Notes: generated by a model not told the origin, from the sequence alone. Positions 1-12,258 are shown, numbered from the stretch's first letter. The stretch is DNA of 64,000 nucleotides from Geodermatophilus sp. DSM 45219 (GCF_900104025.1 NZ_FNIQ01000008.1:161024-225023); one strand, 5' to 3'. Numbers and translations: made by a program.

Positions 1-60
1 GGCCAGGCCGGCCACCCAGAGGGCGCGCTCCCGCCTCACGGTTCCCACGGGTTCGCTCAC
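1..60 (-). CDS. PDGLE/CbiN-like metal-transport partner, partial
   Basis: Only the first 20 codons lie in the window; the gene runs off the left edge. It starts at GTG (60..58) and reads VSEPVGTVRRERALWVAGLA, a basic N-terminus leading into an apparent membrane segment. It lies 56 nt downstream of cbiM on the same strand. In ECF-type cobalt/nickel transporters the gene after cbiM usually encodes a small membrane subunit (CbiN or a PDGLE-domain protein), and the RRERALWVAGLA start fits a PDGLE protein. The call rests mainly on position, because the diagnostic PDGLE motif is outside the window. Confidence 0.5.
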   Translation of the reverse strand, partial: MSEPVGTVRRERALWVAGLA

Positions 61-75
61 GCTGGCCGCTCCGCT

Positions 76-102
76 CCTCGCTCGTTCCTCGCTGCGATGC
101 TC
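76..102 (-). repeat. 27-nt intergenic repeat, copy 1
   Basis: Read on the minus strand, the spacer between cbiM and the next gene contains GCAGCGAGGAACGAGCGAGG with a GAGCAT lead-in. The same 27-nt stretch, with one difference, occurs at 26249-26275 after the whiG-type sigma gene. Both copies lie in the sense orientation just after a stop codon. Confidence 0.7.
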
Positions 103-116
103 ACGCCCGGCTCCGC

Positions 117-818
117 TCACCGGGCACCCGCCGGCACCGAGGCGGGCCGCTCGGCCAGCAGGGTGGCCCGGCGCAGCGCGCGGGCGCCGTGCACCAGGTC
201 GGGGCGGACCGCGAGGACGGCGCCGACGACCGCGACGGTGATGGCGGCCTCGCCGAGCCCGATGAGCACGTGCACGCCGCCCATGGCGGCGGCCACCGTG
301 CCCACGGCGACGTCGGCGACCCCGCCGACCGCGAACAGGCCCACGAAAGCCAGCGCCGCGACGGGCACCGAGAGGAAGGCGCCCGTGCCGGCCGCGGTGA
401 GCACCCCCGTGCGGGTCTTCGGCAGCACGGCGGCGAGCAGCCGGAACACCGCCCAGCCCACCGCCACGGCGACCAGTCCGAGCAGGGTCACGTTGGTGCC
501 CAGGGCCGTCAGCCCGCCGTCGGCGAACAGCAGCGCCTGCACCACCAGGACGACGGTCATGCAGAGGACCGCCGTCCAGGGGCCGACCAGGACGGCGGCG
601 AGCACCCCGCCCATCAGGTGGCCGCTGGTCCCGGCACCGACCGGGAAGTTGACCATCTGCACCGCGAAGACGAAGGCGGCCGTGAGGCCCGCCAGGGGAG
701 CGGCCCGCTCGTCCAGCTCGCGCCGGGCACCGCGCAGGGCGAGGGCGACGCCACCGGCGGCCACGGCCGCGGTCGCGGCCGACGTCGGCGCGTCGAGGAA
801 CCCGTCGGGAACGTGCAC
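117..818 (-). CDS. cbiM: CbiM-type ECF transporter substrate-specificity/permease subunit (cobalt or nickel)
   Basis: A 233-aa integral membrane protein. The start chosen is GTG at 818..816, because the protein then begins VHVPDGFLD, the conserved metal-binding N-terminus of CbiM/NikM (M-H-V/I-P-D-G), and GAGGAGG lies six bases upstream. Several hydrophobic segments follow, including one with the motif NFPVGAGTSGHLMGG, a family signature. The protein should form the S component of an ECF importer for Co2+ or Ni2+, with T and A components expected beyond the left edge. A Nur-like operator overlaps its putative promoter, which favours nickel. It is transcribed divergently from amtB. Confidence 0.88.
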   Translation of the reverse strand: MHVPDGFLDAPTSAATAAVAAGGVALALRGARRELDERAAPLAGLTAAFVFAVQMVNFPVGAGTSGHLMGGVLAAVLVGPWTAVLCMTVVLVVQALLFADGGLTALGTNVTLLGLVAVAVGWAVFRLLAAVLPKTRTGVLTAAGTGAFLSVPVAALAFVGLFAVGGVADVAVGTVAAAMGGVHVLIGLGEAAITVAVVGAVLAVRPDLVHGARALRRATLLAERPASVPAGAR

Positions 819-871
819 GCTGCCTCCTCGCAGGAGAGCTGCCCTGCCCGTGCGGCGGGCGACTGCCGGCG

Positions 872-911
872 ACCTTATTGCAGCCCGGTCGCAGTTGCAC
901 TTCCCTTGCAA
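872..911 (-). promoter_or_regulatory. Putative cbiM promoter with Nur-type nickel operator
   Basis: The plus strand at 895-911 reads TTGCAC-TTCCC-TTGCAA, an inverted repeat with N5 spacing. It differs by one base from the TTGCAA-N5-TTGCAA consensus remembered for the nickel-responsive Fur-family repressor Nur of Streptomyces. On the minus strand the GTGCAA half site sits 17 bp upstream of a TAAGGT -10-like hexamer (877..872), so a bound repressor would cover the -35. A further degenerate half site follows at 917-922. Occupancy by Nur is an inference. Confidence 0.5.
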
Positions 912-985
912 CAAGGCGCAACGGGCACCCGGCCCCCGGTCGCGCAACACGACCGGAACGCAGGGGCCGGACACGCGGCGCGGAG

Positions 986-1024
986 TTCACCGCCCGGAAA
1001 CAGCGGCGTGCCGGTCGCCGAAAC
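986..1024 (+). promoter_or_regulatory. Putative GlnR binding site upstream of amtB
   Basis: TTCAC-N6-GAAAC occurs at 986-1001, close to the actinobacterial GlnR consensus (gTnAC-N6-GAAAC). A second GAAAC half site lies at 1020-1024, 23 bp on, roughly one repeat period of known amtB double sites. Placement ahead of an amtB-glnB-glnD cluster fits nitrogen-limitation control. The second a-site is not recognisable, and no clear -35/-10 was seen. Confidence 0.4.
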
Positions 1025-1167
1025 GTGCCGACGGCACGGTGGACGCCACGTCGCCCCTCCACGGAGGACGGGCGCCGGTCAGCCCCCCGGTCCGGGCGCC
1101 TCCGCGCCCGACCCCGCTCCGTGGCCCGCGCCCGCCGCCGGCCACACCGATCCGTCAGGAGGTTGCC

Positions 1168-2867
<1,700 letters not shown>

Positions 2868-2870
2868 TCG

Positions 2871-2927
2871 AAGGACCCCCTCGCCCCCACCCCTCGCACG
2901 CTCGGGGCGGGACCCTGCACGGGGGCC
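2871..2927 (+). repeat. Intergenic covarying hairpin element, copy A
   Basis: Begins 3 nt after the glnB stop. Outer arms are GGACCCCC (2873-) and GGGGGCC (to 2927); the inner stem CACCCC/GGGGCG is capped by TCGCACGCTC. Member of the recurrent element family described in the findings; likely a terminator or mRNA 3'-end structure between glnB and glnD. Confidence 0.75.
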
Positions 2928-3015
2928 ACGACAGCGGTCGGCCGGGGTGGGAGGAGCACCTGCCACCCCGGCCGGCGTCGTCCCAGGAGCAGGTGCCGAC
3001 CACCGAGGGGGAGAC

Positions 3016-5379
3016 GTGCTGGACACCGGGTCGCTGCCCGCACTGCCGCGGGCCGAGCGCGAGAAGGTGCTCGACACCTGGCTCGCCGGCCTGCTGGACG
3101 AGGCGGTCGCGGGCACGCCGCCACCCCGGCCGCGCCGCGGCGGGCCGCCACCGCGCACCGGCACCGACGGCGTCGCGCTCGTGGCCGTCGGCAGCCTCGG
3201 CCGCCGGGAGCCCCCGCCGCACGGGGACCTGGACCTCGTCCTGGTCCACGAGGGGCGCCCGGAGATCGCCGCCCTCGCCGACGCGGTCTGGTACCCGATC
3301 TGGGACGCCGGCCTGCGGCTGGACCACTCGGTGCGCACCCTGGCCGAGGCGGTGGGCGTCGCCTCCACCGACGTCAAGGCCGGGCTCGGGCTGCTCGACG
3401 TCCGGTTCGTCGCCGGGGACGCCGGCCTGGCGGCCGCCCTGCGCACGGCCACCCTCGGCAGCTGGCGGCAGTCGGCGTCCCGGCTGCTGCCCCAGCTGCG
3501 CGACCTCCGCCGCGGTCGCGCCCGGCAGGTTGGCGAGCTGGCCTTCCTCCTCGAACCCGACCTCAAGGAGGCCTACGGCGGCCTGCGGGAGGGGCAGGTG
3601 CTGCGCGCGGTCGCCGCGGCCCAGCTGGCCGACGAGCCCACCGCGGAGGCCGAGGAGGCCTACGCCTTCCTGCTCGACGTCCGCGACGAGCTGCGCCGGC
3701 GGTCGGGCCGGCCGACCGACGTGCTGGTGCGGCAGGAGCAACGGCCGGTCGCCGTCGCGCTCGGCCTGCCCGACGAGGACGCGCTGCTGCGCGAGGTGAG
3801 CCTGGCCGGGCGCCGGCTCGCCTTCGTCGCCGACGAGACCTGGCGGCGGGTGGAGGCCGCGCTGGTCCGCCGTCCCCGCGGCCGGTACCGCCGGGTGCGC
3901 CGGGAGCCGCTGGCCGAGGGTGTGGTGCGCCAGGGCGACGAGGTCGTGCTCGCCCGCGACGCGCGGCCCGCCGCCGACCCCGGACTGGTGCTGCGCGGTG
4001 CGGCCGCCGCCGCGCGTGCGGACCTGCTGCTGTCGCCGTACACGCTCAAGGTGCTCGCCGTGCACTCCCCGCCGGTGCCCGAGCCCTGGCCGGCGGAGGT
4101 GCGCTGGTCGTTCCTGCGGCTGCTGGCCAGCGGCCGGTCCGCGGTCCCGGTGCTCGAGCAGCTGGACCAGGAGGGGCTGCTGTCCCGGCTGCTGCCCGAG
4201 TGGGACCGGGTCCGCTCGCTGCCGCAGCGCCACCCGTGGCACCGCTTCACCGTCGACCGGCACCTGGTGGAGGCCGCCGCGGCCGCCGCCGAGCTGACCC
4301 GGGACGTCGACCGGCCCGACCTGCTGCTGGTCGGCGCGCTGCTGCACGACATCGGCAAGGGGTGGCCCGGCGACCACAGCGAGGTGGGCGAGCCGATCGC
4401 GGCCCAGGTCGCCACGCGGATGGGCTTCTCCGGGGCCGACGTCGCCACCCTCGCCGCGATGGTGCGCCACCACCTGCTGCTGCCCGACACCGCCACCCGT
4501 CGCGACATCGACGACCCGGCGACCGTCGACAGGGTGGCGGCGACCCTCGGGGACGACCCGGCGCTGCTGCACCTGCTGCACGCCCTCGCACAGGCCGACG
4601 GCGCCGCGACCAGCTCCTCGGCGTGGTCGCCGTGGAAGGCCCACCTGGTCGCCGCGCTGGTCGCCCGCGTGCAGGCCCGGCTCGGGGGCGCGCCGGTCCC
4701 GGAGCCCGAGCCGGTGCTGCACCCGGGGGAGCCGCAGGTGAGCACCGACGCGTCGGCGGCCATCTCCGTCGGCGTGGAGGACGTCGCCGACGGCCAGCAG
4801 GTGACGATCGTCGCCCCCGACCGGCACGGCCTGTTCAGCCAGCTCGCCGGGGTGCTGGCGCTCAACCAGCTCGACGTGCGGGCCGCGAAGGTCAACGTGG
4901 TCGGGGACCGGGCCACCGCCGTCTTCGCCGTCCGGCCGCGGTTCGGGCGGGCGCCGGTGGCCACGATCCTGGCCGACGCCGTGCGGGCGGCGCTGGAGGG
5001 CACGCTGCCGCTGGCCGACCGGCTGCGGCAGCGGGAGGCCGACTACCGGCAGGACGCCGCCCGCGCCACGCCGCCGCGGGTCTCCTGGCACAACGGCGAG
5101 GTCACCGGCGACGCGACCGGCATCGTCGAGGTCCGCGCGGGGGACCGGGCCGGGCTGCTCTACCGGCTCACCGCGGCGCTGGTCACCGAGGGCCTCGACG
5201 TCACCTCGGCGCGGATCGAGACCCTCGGAGCCGACGCGGCCGACCACTTCTACGTGGCCAACCCCTCGGGGGAGCCGATCGGCGCCGAGCAGCGGTCCCG
5301 GGTCGAGGCCGCGCTGGCCGCCGCCGTCCGCGGGGCGGTGCCCGACCCGGTGGCCGGCCGGGGGGACACGCCGGGCTGA
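3016..5379 (+). CDS. glnD: PII nucleotidyltransferase/nucleotidyl-removing enzyme GlnD
   Basis: A 787-aa bifunctional enzyme that attaches a nucleotide to PII under nitrogen limitation and removes it under sufficiency. The GTG start at 3016 follows GAGGGGGA. Domains in order: nucleotidyltransferase core with G59-S60 and D71/D73 (AVGSLGRREPPPHGDLDLVLVH); a helical middle region; an HD hydrolase domain with LLHDIGKG near residues 443-450; and two C-terminal ACT domains (about 595-665 starting VTIVAPDRHGLFSQ, and about 701-770 starting VEVRAGDRAGLLYR) that sense glutamine. Length is slightly short of the enterobacterial enzyme, as usual in actinobacteria. It follows amtB-glnB. Confidence 0.95.
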   Translation: MLDTGSLPALPRAEREKVLDTWLAGLLDEAVAGTPPPRPRRGGPPPRTGTDGVALVAVGSLGRREPPPHGDLDLVLVHEGRPEIAALADAVWYPIWDAGLRLDHSVRTLAEAVGVASTDVKAGLGLLDVRFVAGDAGLAAALRTATLGSWRQSASRLLPQLRDLRRGRARQVGELAFLLEPDLKEAYGGLREGQVLRAVAAAQLADEPTAEAEEAYAFLLDVRDELRRRSGRPTDVLVRQEQRPVAVALGLPDEDALLREVSLAGRRLAFVADETWRRVEAALVRRPRGRYRRVRREPLAEGVVRQGDEVVLARDARPAADPGLVLRGAAAAARADLLLSPYTLKVLAVHSPPVPEPWPAEVRWSFLRLLASGRSAVPVLEQLDQEGLLSRLLPEWDRVRSLPQRHPWHRFTVDRHLVEAAAAAAELTRDVDRPDLLLVGALLHDIGKGWPGDHSEVGEPIAAQVATRMGFSGADVATLAAMVRHHLLLPDTATRRDIDDPATVDRVAATLGDDPALLHLLHALAQADGAATSSSAWSPWKAHLVAALVARVQARLGGAPVPEPEPVLHPGEPQVSTDASAAISVGVEDVADGQQVTIVAPDRHGLFSQLAGVLALNQLDVRAAKVNVVGDRATAVFAVRPRFGRAPVATILADAVRAALEGTLPLADRLRQREADYRQDAARATPPRVSWHNGEVTGDATGIVEVRAGDRAGLLYRLTAALVTEGLDVTSARIETLGADAADHFYVANPSGEPIGAEQRSRVEAALAAAVRGAVPDPVAGRGDTPG

Positions 5380-5465
5380 GGTCCGCGGTCCTGTCGTACC
5401 CCCGTGCCACCGTCGGAGACGAGCGGGACGGAACGGTCCCCGACGACCGCAGGGAGGCACCGCGC

Positions 5466-5684
5466 ATGACCGGCCAGTCCTTGGACGTCGCCGCAGCCGA
5501 CGGCAGGGTGTGGGCCTGCCCGTCCTGCGACGGCGAGCGCGAGTTCGTCCAGCCGCCGTGCATCGACGGCCACACCGACGACGGCGGCGAGTGCCCCGAG
5601 TGGGCCTGCGCCGACTGCGGGACGGCGGTGTCCACGGCCGCCCCGCTGGCCGCCGCGGCGCTGCCTGTCCGCCACGCCGCCTGA
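5466..5684 (+). CDS. Small two-knuckle zinc-ribbon protein, function unknown
   Basis: A 72-aa protein not recognised as a named family. The ATG at 5466 is preceded by GGGAGG at suitable spacing. It has two cysteine pairs, CPSC near residues 18-21 and CPEWACADC near 46-54, with an additional Cys-His (PPCIDGH) between, which is consistent with one zinc ribbon. The C-terminus is alanine-rich and probably unstructured. It lies alone between glnD and ffh and is followed directly by hairpin element copy B. Codon use matches its neighbours. Confidence 0.75.
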   Translation: MTGQSLDVAAADGRVWACPSCDGEREFVQPPCIDGHTDDGGECPEWACADCGTAVSTAAPLAAAALPVRHAA

Positions 5685-5744
5685 AGAAGGACCACCGTTC
5701 CCCCCACGCCTCGCAGGCTCGGCGCGGGCCCCTGGACGGTGGCC
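5685..5744 (+). repeat. Intergenic covarying hairpin element, copy B
   Basis: Starts immediately after the TGA of the zinc-ribbon gene (AGAAGGACC). Outer arms are GGACCACCGTTCC and GGACGGTGGCC; the inner stem CGCC/GGCG encloses TCGCAGGCTC. Relative to other copies the outer arm changes CCCCG to CCACCG and its partner changes to match. Confidence 0.75.
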
Positions 5745-5915
5745 GTTCCAGCACGTCACCGGGGGCCGGCCGGCCGATCCCACCGGCGCGGGCCCCGCGC
5801 TCGTTAGGCTGGACCGGAGGTGGCGCGACGGCCCCGGGGCTCCCCGGACGCCGGAGGCCGAGCAGCCGGTCGAGCGACCGGCCGGCCGCGCCCACGAGCT
5901 CTGCGAGGACGTGCT

Positions 5916-7504
<1,589 letters not shown>

Positions 7505-7508
<4 letters not shown>

Positions 7509-8587
7509 GCGCGCCGGCGCTGCACCTGGCCGGCGTGGTGCTCCCCGCCGGCGAGCACCGTGACCTGTGGGTCCGCGACGGGCGGATCACGTTCGAGCCG
7601 GTCCCGGGTGCCGAGACGGTGAGCCGAGACGGCTGGCTGGTGCCCGGCCTGGTCGACGCGCACTGCCACGTGGGCATCGGCCGCGGCGGAGGGCTCGTCG
7701 AGGACCTCACCGAGCTGCGCGGGCAGGCCCTCACCGAGCGGGACGCCGGTGTGCTGGCGCTGCGCGACTGCGGGTCCCCGGTCGACACCCGCGTCCTGAA
7801 CGACGAGCCGGACCTGCCGCGGATCATCCGCGCCGGACGGCACATCGCCCGCACCCGCCGCTACATCCCCGGCCTGGCGGTCGAGATCGAGCCCGGCGCC
7901 CTGGTCGAGCAGGTGCGGGCGCAGGCCCGCCGCGGCGACGGCTGGGTGAAGCTGGTGGGGGACTGGATCGACCGGGGCGTCGGCGACCTGGCGCCGGAGT
8001 GGCCGGCCGACGTCCTCACCGCCGCGATCGCCGCGGCGCACGAGGAGGGCGCCCGGGTCACCGCGCACACCTTCGGCACCGACGCCCTGCCCGACCTGAT
8101 CGGCGCGGGCATCGACTGCATCGAGCACGGCACCGGGCTCACCGAGGAGCTCGTCGGCCAGATGGCCGCCCGCGGCACCGCCGTCGTCCCGACGCTGGTC
8201 AACGTGGAGAACTTCCCCGGCTTCGCGGCGGCGGGGGAGCAGAAGTTCCCCACGTACGCGAGCACGATGCGGCGGCTGCACGCCTCCTCCGGCGCCGTCG
8301 TGCGGGCCGCGTACGAGGCGGGGGTGCCGGTCTTCGCCGGCACCGACGCCGGCGGCGGCATCGACCACGGCCGGATCGCCGACGAGGTGCGGGCGCTGCA
8401 CATGGCCGGCCTGCCCGCCGAGGCGGCGGTGGCGGCGGCCTCGTGGTCGGCCCGCTCCTGGCTCGGGCTGCCCTGCATCGAGGAGGGCGCCCCGGCCGAC
8501 CTGGTGGTCTACGACGGCGACCCGCGCGCCGACCTCGACACCCTGGCCCGCCCGCGACGCGTCGTGCTGCGCGGTCGGGTCGTCTAG
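7505..8587 (+). CDS. Amidohydrolase-superfamily metal-dependent hydrolase
   Basis: A 360-aa protein of the imidazolonepropionase/prolidase-like branch. Its GTG start overlaps the ffh stop (GTGA). Metal-site motifs are in order: DAHCHVG (H-x-H), WVKLVGDW with a candidate carboxylated lysine, AHTFG, EHGTG, and GTDAGGG with the catalytic aspartate. The N-terminal DLWVRDGRI and C-terminal ADLVVYDGDP strands form the usual composite beta-sandwich. The substrate cannot be told from sequence. This family often follows ffh in related actinobacteria, but no role in secretion is implied. Confidence 0.88.
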
Positions 8588-8675
8588 TCCCCCCAGGTCA
8601 GGGGGATGATCATCTCGGCGATCCTCGTCAGTCTCATCGCGTGGCCTCGACCTGCGCGATGAGGACGTCTGCGGC

Positions 8676-9233
8676 GTGAAGCGAGCTGCTGCGTTCGGCG
8701 CTCTGTGGACCGCCTCGGCCGCCGCGGCCGTCGGCCTCGGGTTCCTCGCCGTGTCCCTCGTCGACGCGGACGCCTCGCCGGTCGCGCAACCCGCGGCCAC
8801 CGGGTCGGTGACCGCGGCTCCTTCCGCGTCCTCGCCGTCCGGCTCGGGCTCCCACGACGTGGCGGCGCCCACGCCGACGTCCCCGCCCTCGGTCACGGTC
8901 TCCACCTCGGCCTCCGGTGAGTACGCCACCGTGGGCGGCACGGTCTTCGCCTCCTGCGACGGCGGGCTCCTCCAGGTGGGGACCGCCCCCGCGGCCGGCT
9001 GGTGGGTCGACGACCAGGACCAGCACGGTGAGGTCGAGTTCGCGAGCCCCACGCGCGAGGTGGAGGTGCACGTCGCCTGCGGCGACGGCGTCCCGGCCTT
9101 CCGCGACGAGGGCGTACGGGCCGGCGGGGACGAGCCGGAGGCCGCCGGCTCGTCGTCCTCCCCGGCGTCGCCGTCCCCGGGGGCCGACGACTCCGCCGGC
9201 CGGGTCGGCGAGGACTCCGGCTCCGACGACTGA
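8676..9233 (+). CDS. Secreted or membrane-anchored Ser/Pro-rich hypothetical protein
   Basis: A 185-aa protein of unknown function with GTG start. Residues 1-30 (basic MKRAA, then a hydrophobic run to FLAVSLVDADA) form a signal peptide or signal anchor. Residues 31-75 are a Ser/Thr/Pro/Ala linker. The compact central part (about 80-150) contains GGTVFASCDGGLLQVGTAPAAGWWVDD and a second cysteine (VHVACGDG), so one disulfide is likely. The C-terminal 35 residues are acidic and serine-rich. The central fold resembles small extracytoplasmic beta proteins common in actinobacteria. A strong terminator follows at 9252. Confidence 0.75.
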   Translation: MKRAAAFGALWTASAAAAVGLGFLAVSLVDADASPVAQPAATGSVTAAPSASSPSGSGSHDVAAPTPTSPPSVTVSTSASGEYATVGGTVFASCDGGLLQVGTAPAAGWWVDDQDQHGEVEFASPTREVEVHVACGDGVPAFRDEGVRAGGDEPEAAGSSSSPASPSPGADDSAGRVGEDSGSDD

Positions 9234-9251
9234 CCCGCGCCCCACAGGCCC

Positions 9252-9291
9252 ACTGCCGGGCTCGGTGACCCCCCGCACCGAGCCCGGCAGT
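9252..9291. terminator. Strong hairpin terminator
   Basis: A perfect 16-bp stem, ACTGCCGGGCTCGGTG paired with its complement at 9276-9291, with an 8-nt loop. It lacks a U tract, as is common in high-GC actinobacteria. It separates the secreted protein gene from proS. Confidence 0.85.
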
Positions 9292-9377
9292 GCTCTGTCC
9301 TCCGTCGCCCTCCGGGCCCGCCGACGGCACGGCAAACCCAGCGGCGACCCGGCGGGGCCGCCTGGGAGACTCGTCGC

Positions 9378-11147
9378 GTGTTGTTGCGGATGTCCACCCT
9401 CTTCCTGCGCACCCTGCGCGACGACCCGGCCGACGCCGAGGTCCCCAGCCACCGCCTGCTCGTGCGGGCCGGCTACATCCGGCGGGCCGCGCCGGGTGGC
9501 TTCACCTGGCTGCCGCTGGGCTACCGCGTCTTCCGCAACGTCGAGCGGGTGGTCCGCGAGGAGATGGACCGGATGGGCGCCCAGGAAGTGCACTTCCCGG
9601 CGCTGCTGCCGCGCGAGCCCTACGAGGCCACCAACCGCTGGACCGAGTACGGCCCCAACCTCTTCCGGTTGCAGGACCGCCGCGGCGCGGACTACCTGCT
9701 CGGCCCCACCCACGAGGAGATGTTCACGCTCCTGGTGAAGGACCTGTACTCGTCGTACAAGGACCTGCCGCTGTCGCTGTACCAGATCCAGACCAAGTAC
9801 CGGGACGAGGCGAGGCCGCGGGCCGGGCTGTTCCGCGGCCGCGAGTTCACGATGAAGGACAGCTACTCCTTCGACGTCGACGACGCCGGGCTCGACAAGA
9901 GCTACGCCGCCCACCGGGACGCCTACATCCGCGTCTTCGACCGGCTCGGCCTGGACTACGTCATCGTCTCGGCGATGTCGGGGGCCATGGGCGGGTCCAG
10001 GAGCGAGGAGTTCCTGCACCCCACCCCGATCGGCGAGGACACCTTCGTGCGCTCGGCCGGTGGCTACGCGGCCAACGTCGAGGCGGTGACCACCGTCGTC
10101 CCCGACGAGGTACCGCTCGAGGGCCTGCCGGCCGCCCACGTCGAGGACACCCCCGACACCCCGACCATCGAGACGCTCGTCGCGGTCGCGCAGCAGCTGT
10201 TCCCCGACGCCGGCCACACCGCGGCGGACACGCTGAAGAACGTCGTCGTCACGCTGGTGCACCCCGACGGCACCCGCGAGCCACTGGTCGTCGGCATCCC
10301 CGGCGACCGGGAGGTCGACACCAAGCGGCTCGAGGCGCAGCTCGCGCCCGCCGAGGTCGAGCCGTTCGCCGACTTCGAGGGCCACCCGGAGCTGGTCAAG
10401 GGCTACATCGGGCCGCAGGTCCTGGGGACCGACAGCGCGTCCGGCATCCGCTTCCTCGTCGACCCCCGCGTGGTGACCGGCACCCGTTGGATCACCGGGG
10501 CCAACGAGCCGGGGAAGCACGTGTTCGACCTGGTCGCCGGCCGCGACTTCACCTGGGACGGCGTCATCGAGGCCGCCGAGGTGCTCGCCGGTGACCCCGC
10601 CCCCGACGGGTCCGGCCCGCTGGAGCTGGCCCGCGGCGTGGAGCTGGGCCACATCTTCCAGCTGGGCCGGAAGTACGCCGCCGCCCTGGGTCTCGAGGTG
10701 CTCGACGAGAACGGCAGGCTGGTGACCGTCACCATGGGCTCGTACGGCATCGGCGTCTCCCGGGCCGTGGCGGCGATCGCCGAGTCGACCCACGACGAGC
10801 TCGGCCTGGTGTGGCCGCGGGAGGTCGCGCCCGCCGACGTGCACCTCGTCGCCACCGGCAAGGACGCCGCGGTCTTCGAGGCCGCCGAGTCGCTGGCGCA
10901 GGAGCTGGTCGCCGCCGGGCTCACCGTGCTCTACGACGACCGGCCCAAGGTCTCGCCCGGCGTGAAGTTCAAGGACGCGGAGCTGCTGGGGATGCCGACG
11001 ATCGTGACCGTGGGCCGCGGGCTGGCCGGCGGCGTCCTGGAGCTGCGCGACCGGGCGACCGGGGAGCGCGAGGAGGTGCCGGTCGGTGAGGCGGCCGCGC
11101 GCGTGCTGGCCGCCGTCCGTCAGCCTCCGGCGGCCAGCGCCCGGTAG
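9378..11147 (+). CDS. proS: Prolyl-tRNA synthetase (bacterial type, with editing domain)
   Basis: A 589-aa class II aminoacyl-tRNA synthetase charging tRNA-Pro. Motif 2 ([17 protein letters not shown]) and motif 3 near GSYGIGVSR are intact. The INS/YbaK-type editing domain that hydrolyses Ala-tRNA-Pro lies at about 220-400 (from [13 protein letters not shown] to GANEPG), followed by the anticodon-binding domain. GTG at 9378 is used; an in-frame ATG at 9390 is the alternative, and GGGA at 9364-9367 favours the former. The 3' end overlaps the convergent AraC gene by 28 bp. Confidence 0.96.
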   Translation: MLLRMSTLFLRTLRDDPADAEVPSHRLLVRAGYIRRAAPGGFTWLPLGYRVFRNVERVVREEMDRMGAQEVHFPALLPREPYEATNRWTEYGPNLFRLQDRRGADYLLGPTHEEMFTLLVKDLYSSYKDLPLSLYQIQTKYRDEARPRAGLFRGREFTMKDSYSFDVDDAGLDKSYAAHRDAYIRVFDRLGLDYVIVSAMSGAMGGSRSEEFLHPTPIGEDTFVRSAGGYAANVEAVTTVVPDEVPLEGLPAAHVEDTPDTPTIETLVAVAQQLFPDAGHTAADTLKNVVVTLVHPDGTREPLVVGIPGDREVDTKRLEAQLAPAEVEPFADFEGHPELVKGYIGPQVLGTDSASGIRFLVDPRVVTGTRWITGANEPGKHVFDLVAGRDFTWDGVIEAAEVLAGDPAPDGSGPLELARGVELGHIFQLGRKYAAALGLEVLDENGRLVTVTMGSYGIGVSRAVAAIAESTHDELGLVWPREVAPADVHLVATGKDAAVFEAAESLAQELVAAGLTVLYDDRPKVSPGVKFKDAELLGMPTIVTVGRGLAGGVLELRDRATGEREEVPVGEAAARVLAAVRQPPAASAR

Positions 11148-12061
11148 CGGGACGGCGTCATGCCGTAGGCCGCGCGGAAGGCGCGGCCGAACACCGACGG
11201 GTCGGTGAAGCCGCAGCGGTGCGCGACGGCGGCGAGCGGCAGCTCGCGCGCACCGCCGCGGGCCAGCTCCGCGTGGGCCCGTTCCAGCCGCCGGCGCACC
11301 ACGTAGCGCGCCACCGTCTCCTCTTCCCCCGCGAACAGGCGGTGCAGCTGGCGCACCGAGATGAAGTGGGCCGCCGCGATCGCGCGGGGGTCCAGGTCCG
11401 GGTCGGCCAGGTGCTCCTCCACGTGCGTCCGGACGGCGGCGAGCAGCGCCCGGTCGGTCCGCGTCGCCCGCGACAGCGGTCCGGGGACGGCGCCGGCCGC
11501 CGTGGTGACCAGCTCGAGCAGCTCGCCGGCCAGCCGGTCGCCCGGGTCGGGGCCGACGACGTCGGCGCTGCCGACCAGGTCGCGCATCATCCGGCCGAGG
11601 ACCCCCGTCAACCCGGAGGAACCGTCCATCCGCCGTGCGCTGAGCCCGTCGCCGGGGCCGACGGCGCCGGGCCGGCACCAGGTGAGCACCAGGAGTGACC
11701 AGGCTGGCGAGCCGCCGGTCCGCAGCTCCCAGGAGAAGGGCCGGTCGGTCTCGTAGACGGTGTAGTCGCCCGGTTCCAGCAGGCACTCGCGGCCGTCCTG
11801 CCGCACCCGTGCGGTGCCCTGCTCGAGGAGCCCGACCTGCACGTAGTGCCGGTGGTCGGACCGGGCGAGGCCCGGCGTGCGCACGGCCTGCTGGTCGAGC
11901 GACCGCACCCGCGACAGCTGCAGGGACCCCACGGTGCGGCTGCGGACCTCACCGGGCAGCGGGCCGTCGGAGCCGGGACGGACGTCGAGGTCGACGAAGT
12001 GCTCGCCGAGCAGCGCCCGCCAGGACCGGACGCCCTCGGCGCGGGCGGTCGATGTCGGCAT
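11120..12061 (-). CDS. AraC-family transcriptional regulator
   Basis: A 313-aa regulator starting at ATG 12061..12059, behind GAGG at good spacing. The N-terminal half is a cupin-like sensor of the AraC_binding_2 type ([21 protein letters not shown]...[17 protein letters not shown]). The C-terminal 100 residues carry the two AraC helix-turn-helix units ([21 protein letters not shown] and [27 protein letters not shown]). It is divergent from the molybdopterin oxidoreductase gene with 197 bp between starts, so control of that gene is likely but inferred. Its last 28 bp overlap the end of proS. Confidence 0.92.
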   Translation of the reverse strand: MPTSTARAEGVRSWRALLGEHFVDLDVRPGSDGPLPGEVRSRTVGSLQLSRVRSLDQQAVRTPGLARSDHRHYVQVGLLEQGTARVRQDGRECLLEPGDYTVYETDRPFSWELRTGGSPAWSLLVLTWCRPGAVGPGDGLSARRMDGSSGLTGVLGRMMRDLVGSADVVGPDPGDRLAGELLELVTTAAGAVPGPLSRATRTDRALLAAVRTHVEEHLADPDLDPRAIAAAHFISVRQLHRLFAGEEETVARYVVRRRLERAHAELARGGARELPLAAVAHRCGFTDPSVFGRAFRAAYGMTPSRYRALAAGG

Positions 12062-12258
12062 GGGGCCTCGCTGACGGTCGGCCGCGCGTCCTGCGCGGCG
12101 CTTCCCCGGAACCTGCGGACGACGGGCCGAGGGTGCCACGCGGTCCGGGCCTGCGGAAGTGCGCCGACCCGGGCGCCGGCGGTCGAGGACCTGGCACGCA
12201 GCGTCGAGTCCCTCCGCGTGCGGCACGCCACGATCGCGGCGCCGTGGAGGAGGCGACC

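Larger units (their letters stand above)
819..1167. other. Divergent intergenic region cbiM/amtB
   Basis: This 349-bp region separates cbiM (leftward) and amtB (rightward). The cbiM side (872-911) has a Nur-like palindrome and a possible -10. The amtB side (986-1024) has GlnR-like GAAAC half sites. The remaining bases up to the amtB ribosome binding site (1156-1162) are GC-rich and show no further motif I can support. Confidence 0.7.

Noticed and set aside
819..910. Cobalamin riboswitch ahead of cbiM
   Set aside because: The spacer on the cbiM side is too short and no B12-box-like conserved core was recognised; a metal-repressor palindrome explains it better.
97..1167. Long open frame extending amtB upstream to position 97
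   Set aside because: It runs antisense through cbiM and the divergent control region; Arg/Ala/Pro-rich content is typical of shadow frames in high-GC DNA, and the real start at 1168 has a ribosome binding site.
8634..11786. Minus-strand open frame of over 1000 codons opposite proS
   Set aside because: Shadow of proS and its neighbours; no recognisable domain and it crosses a strong terminator.
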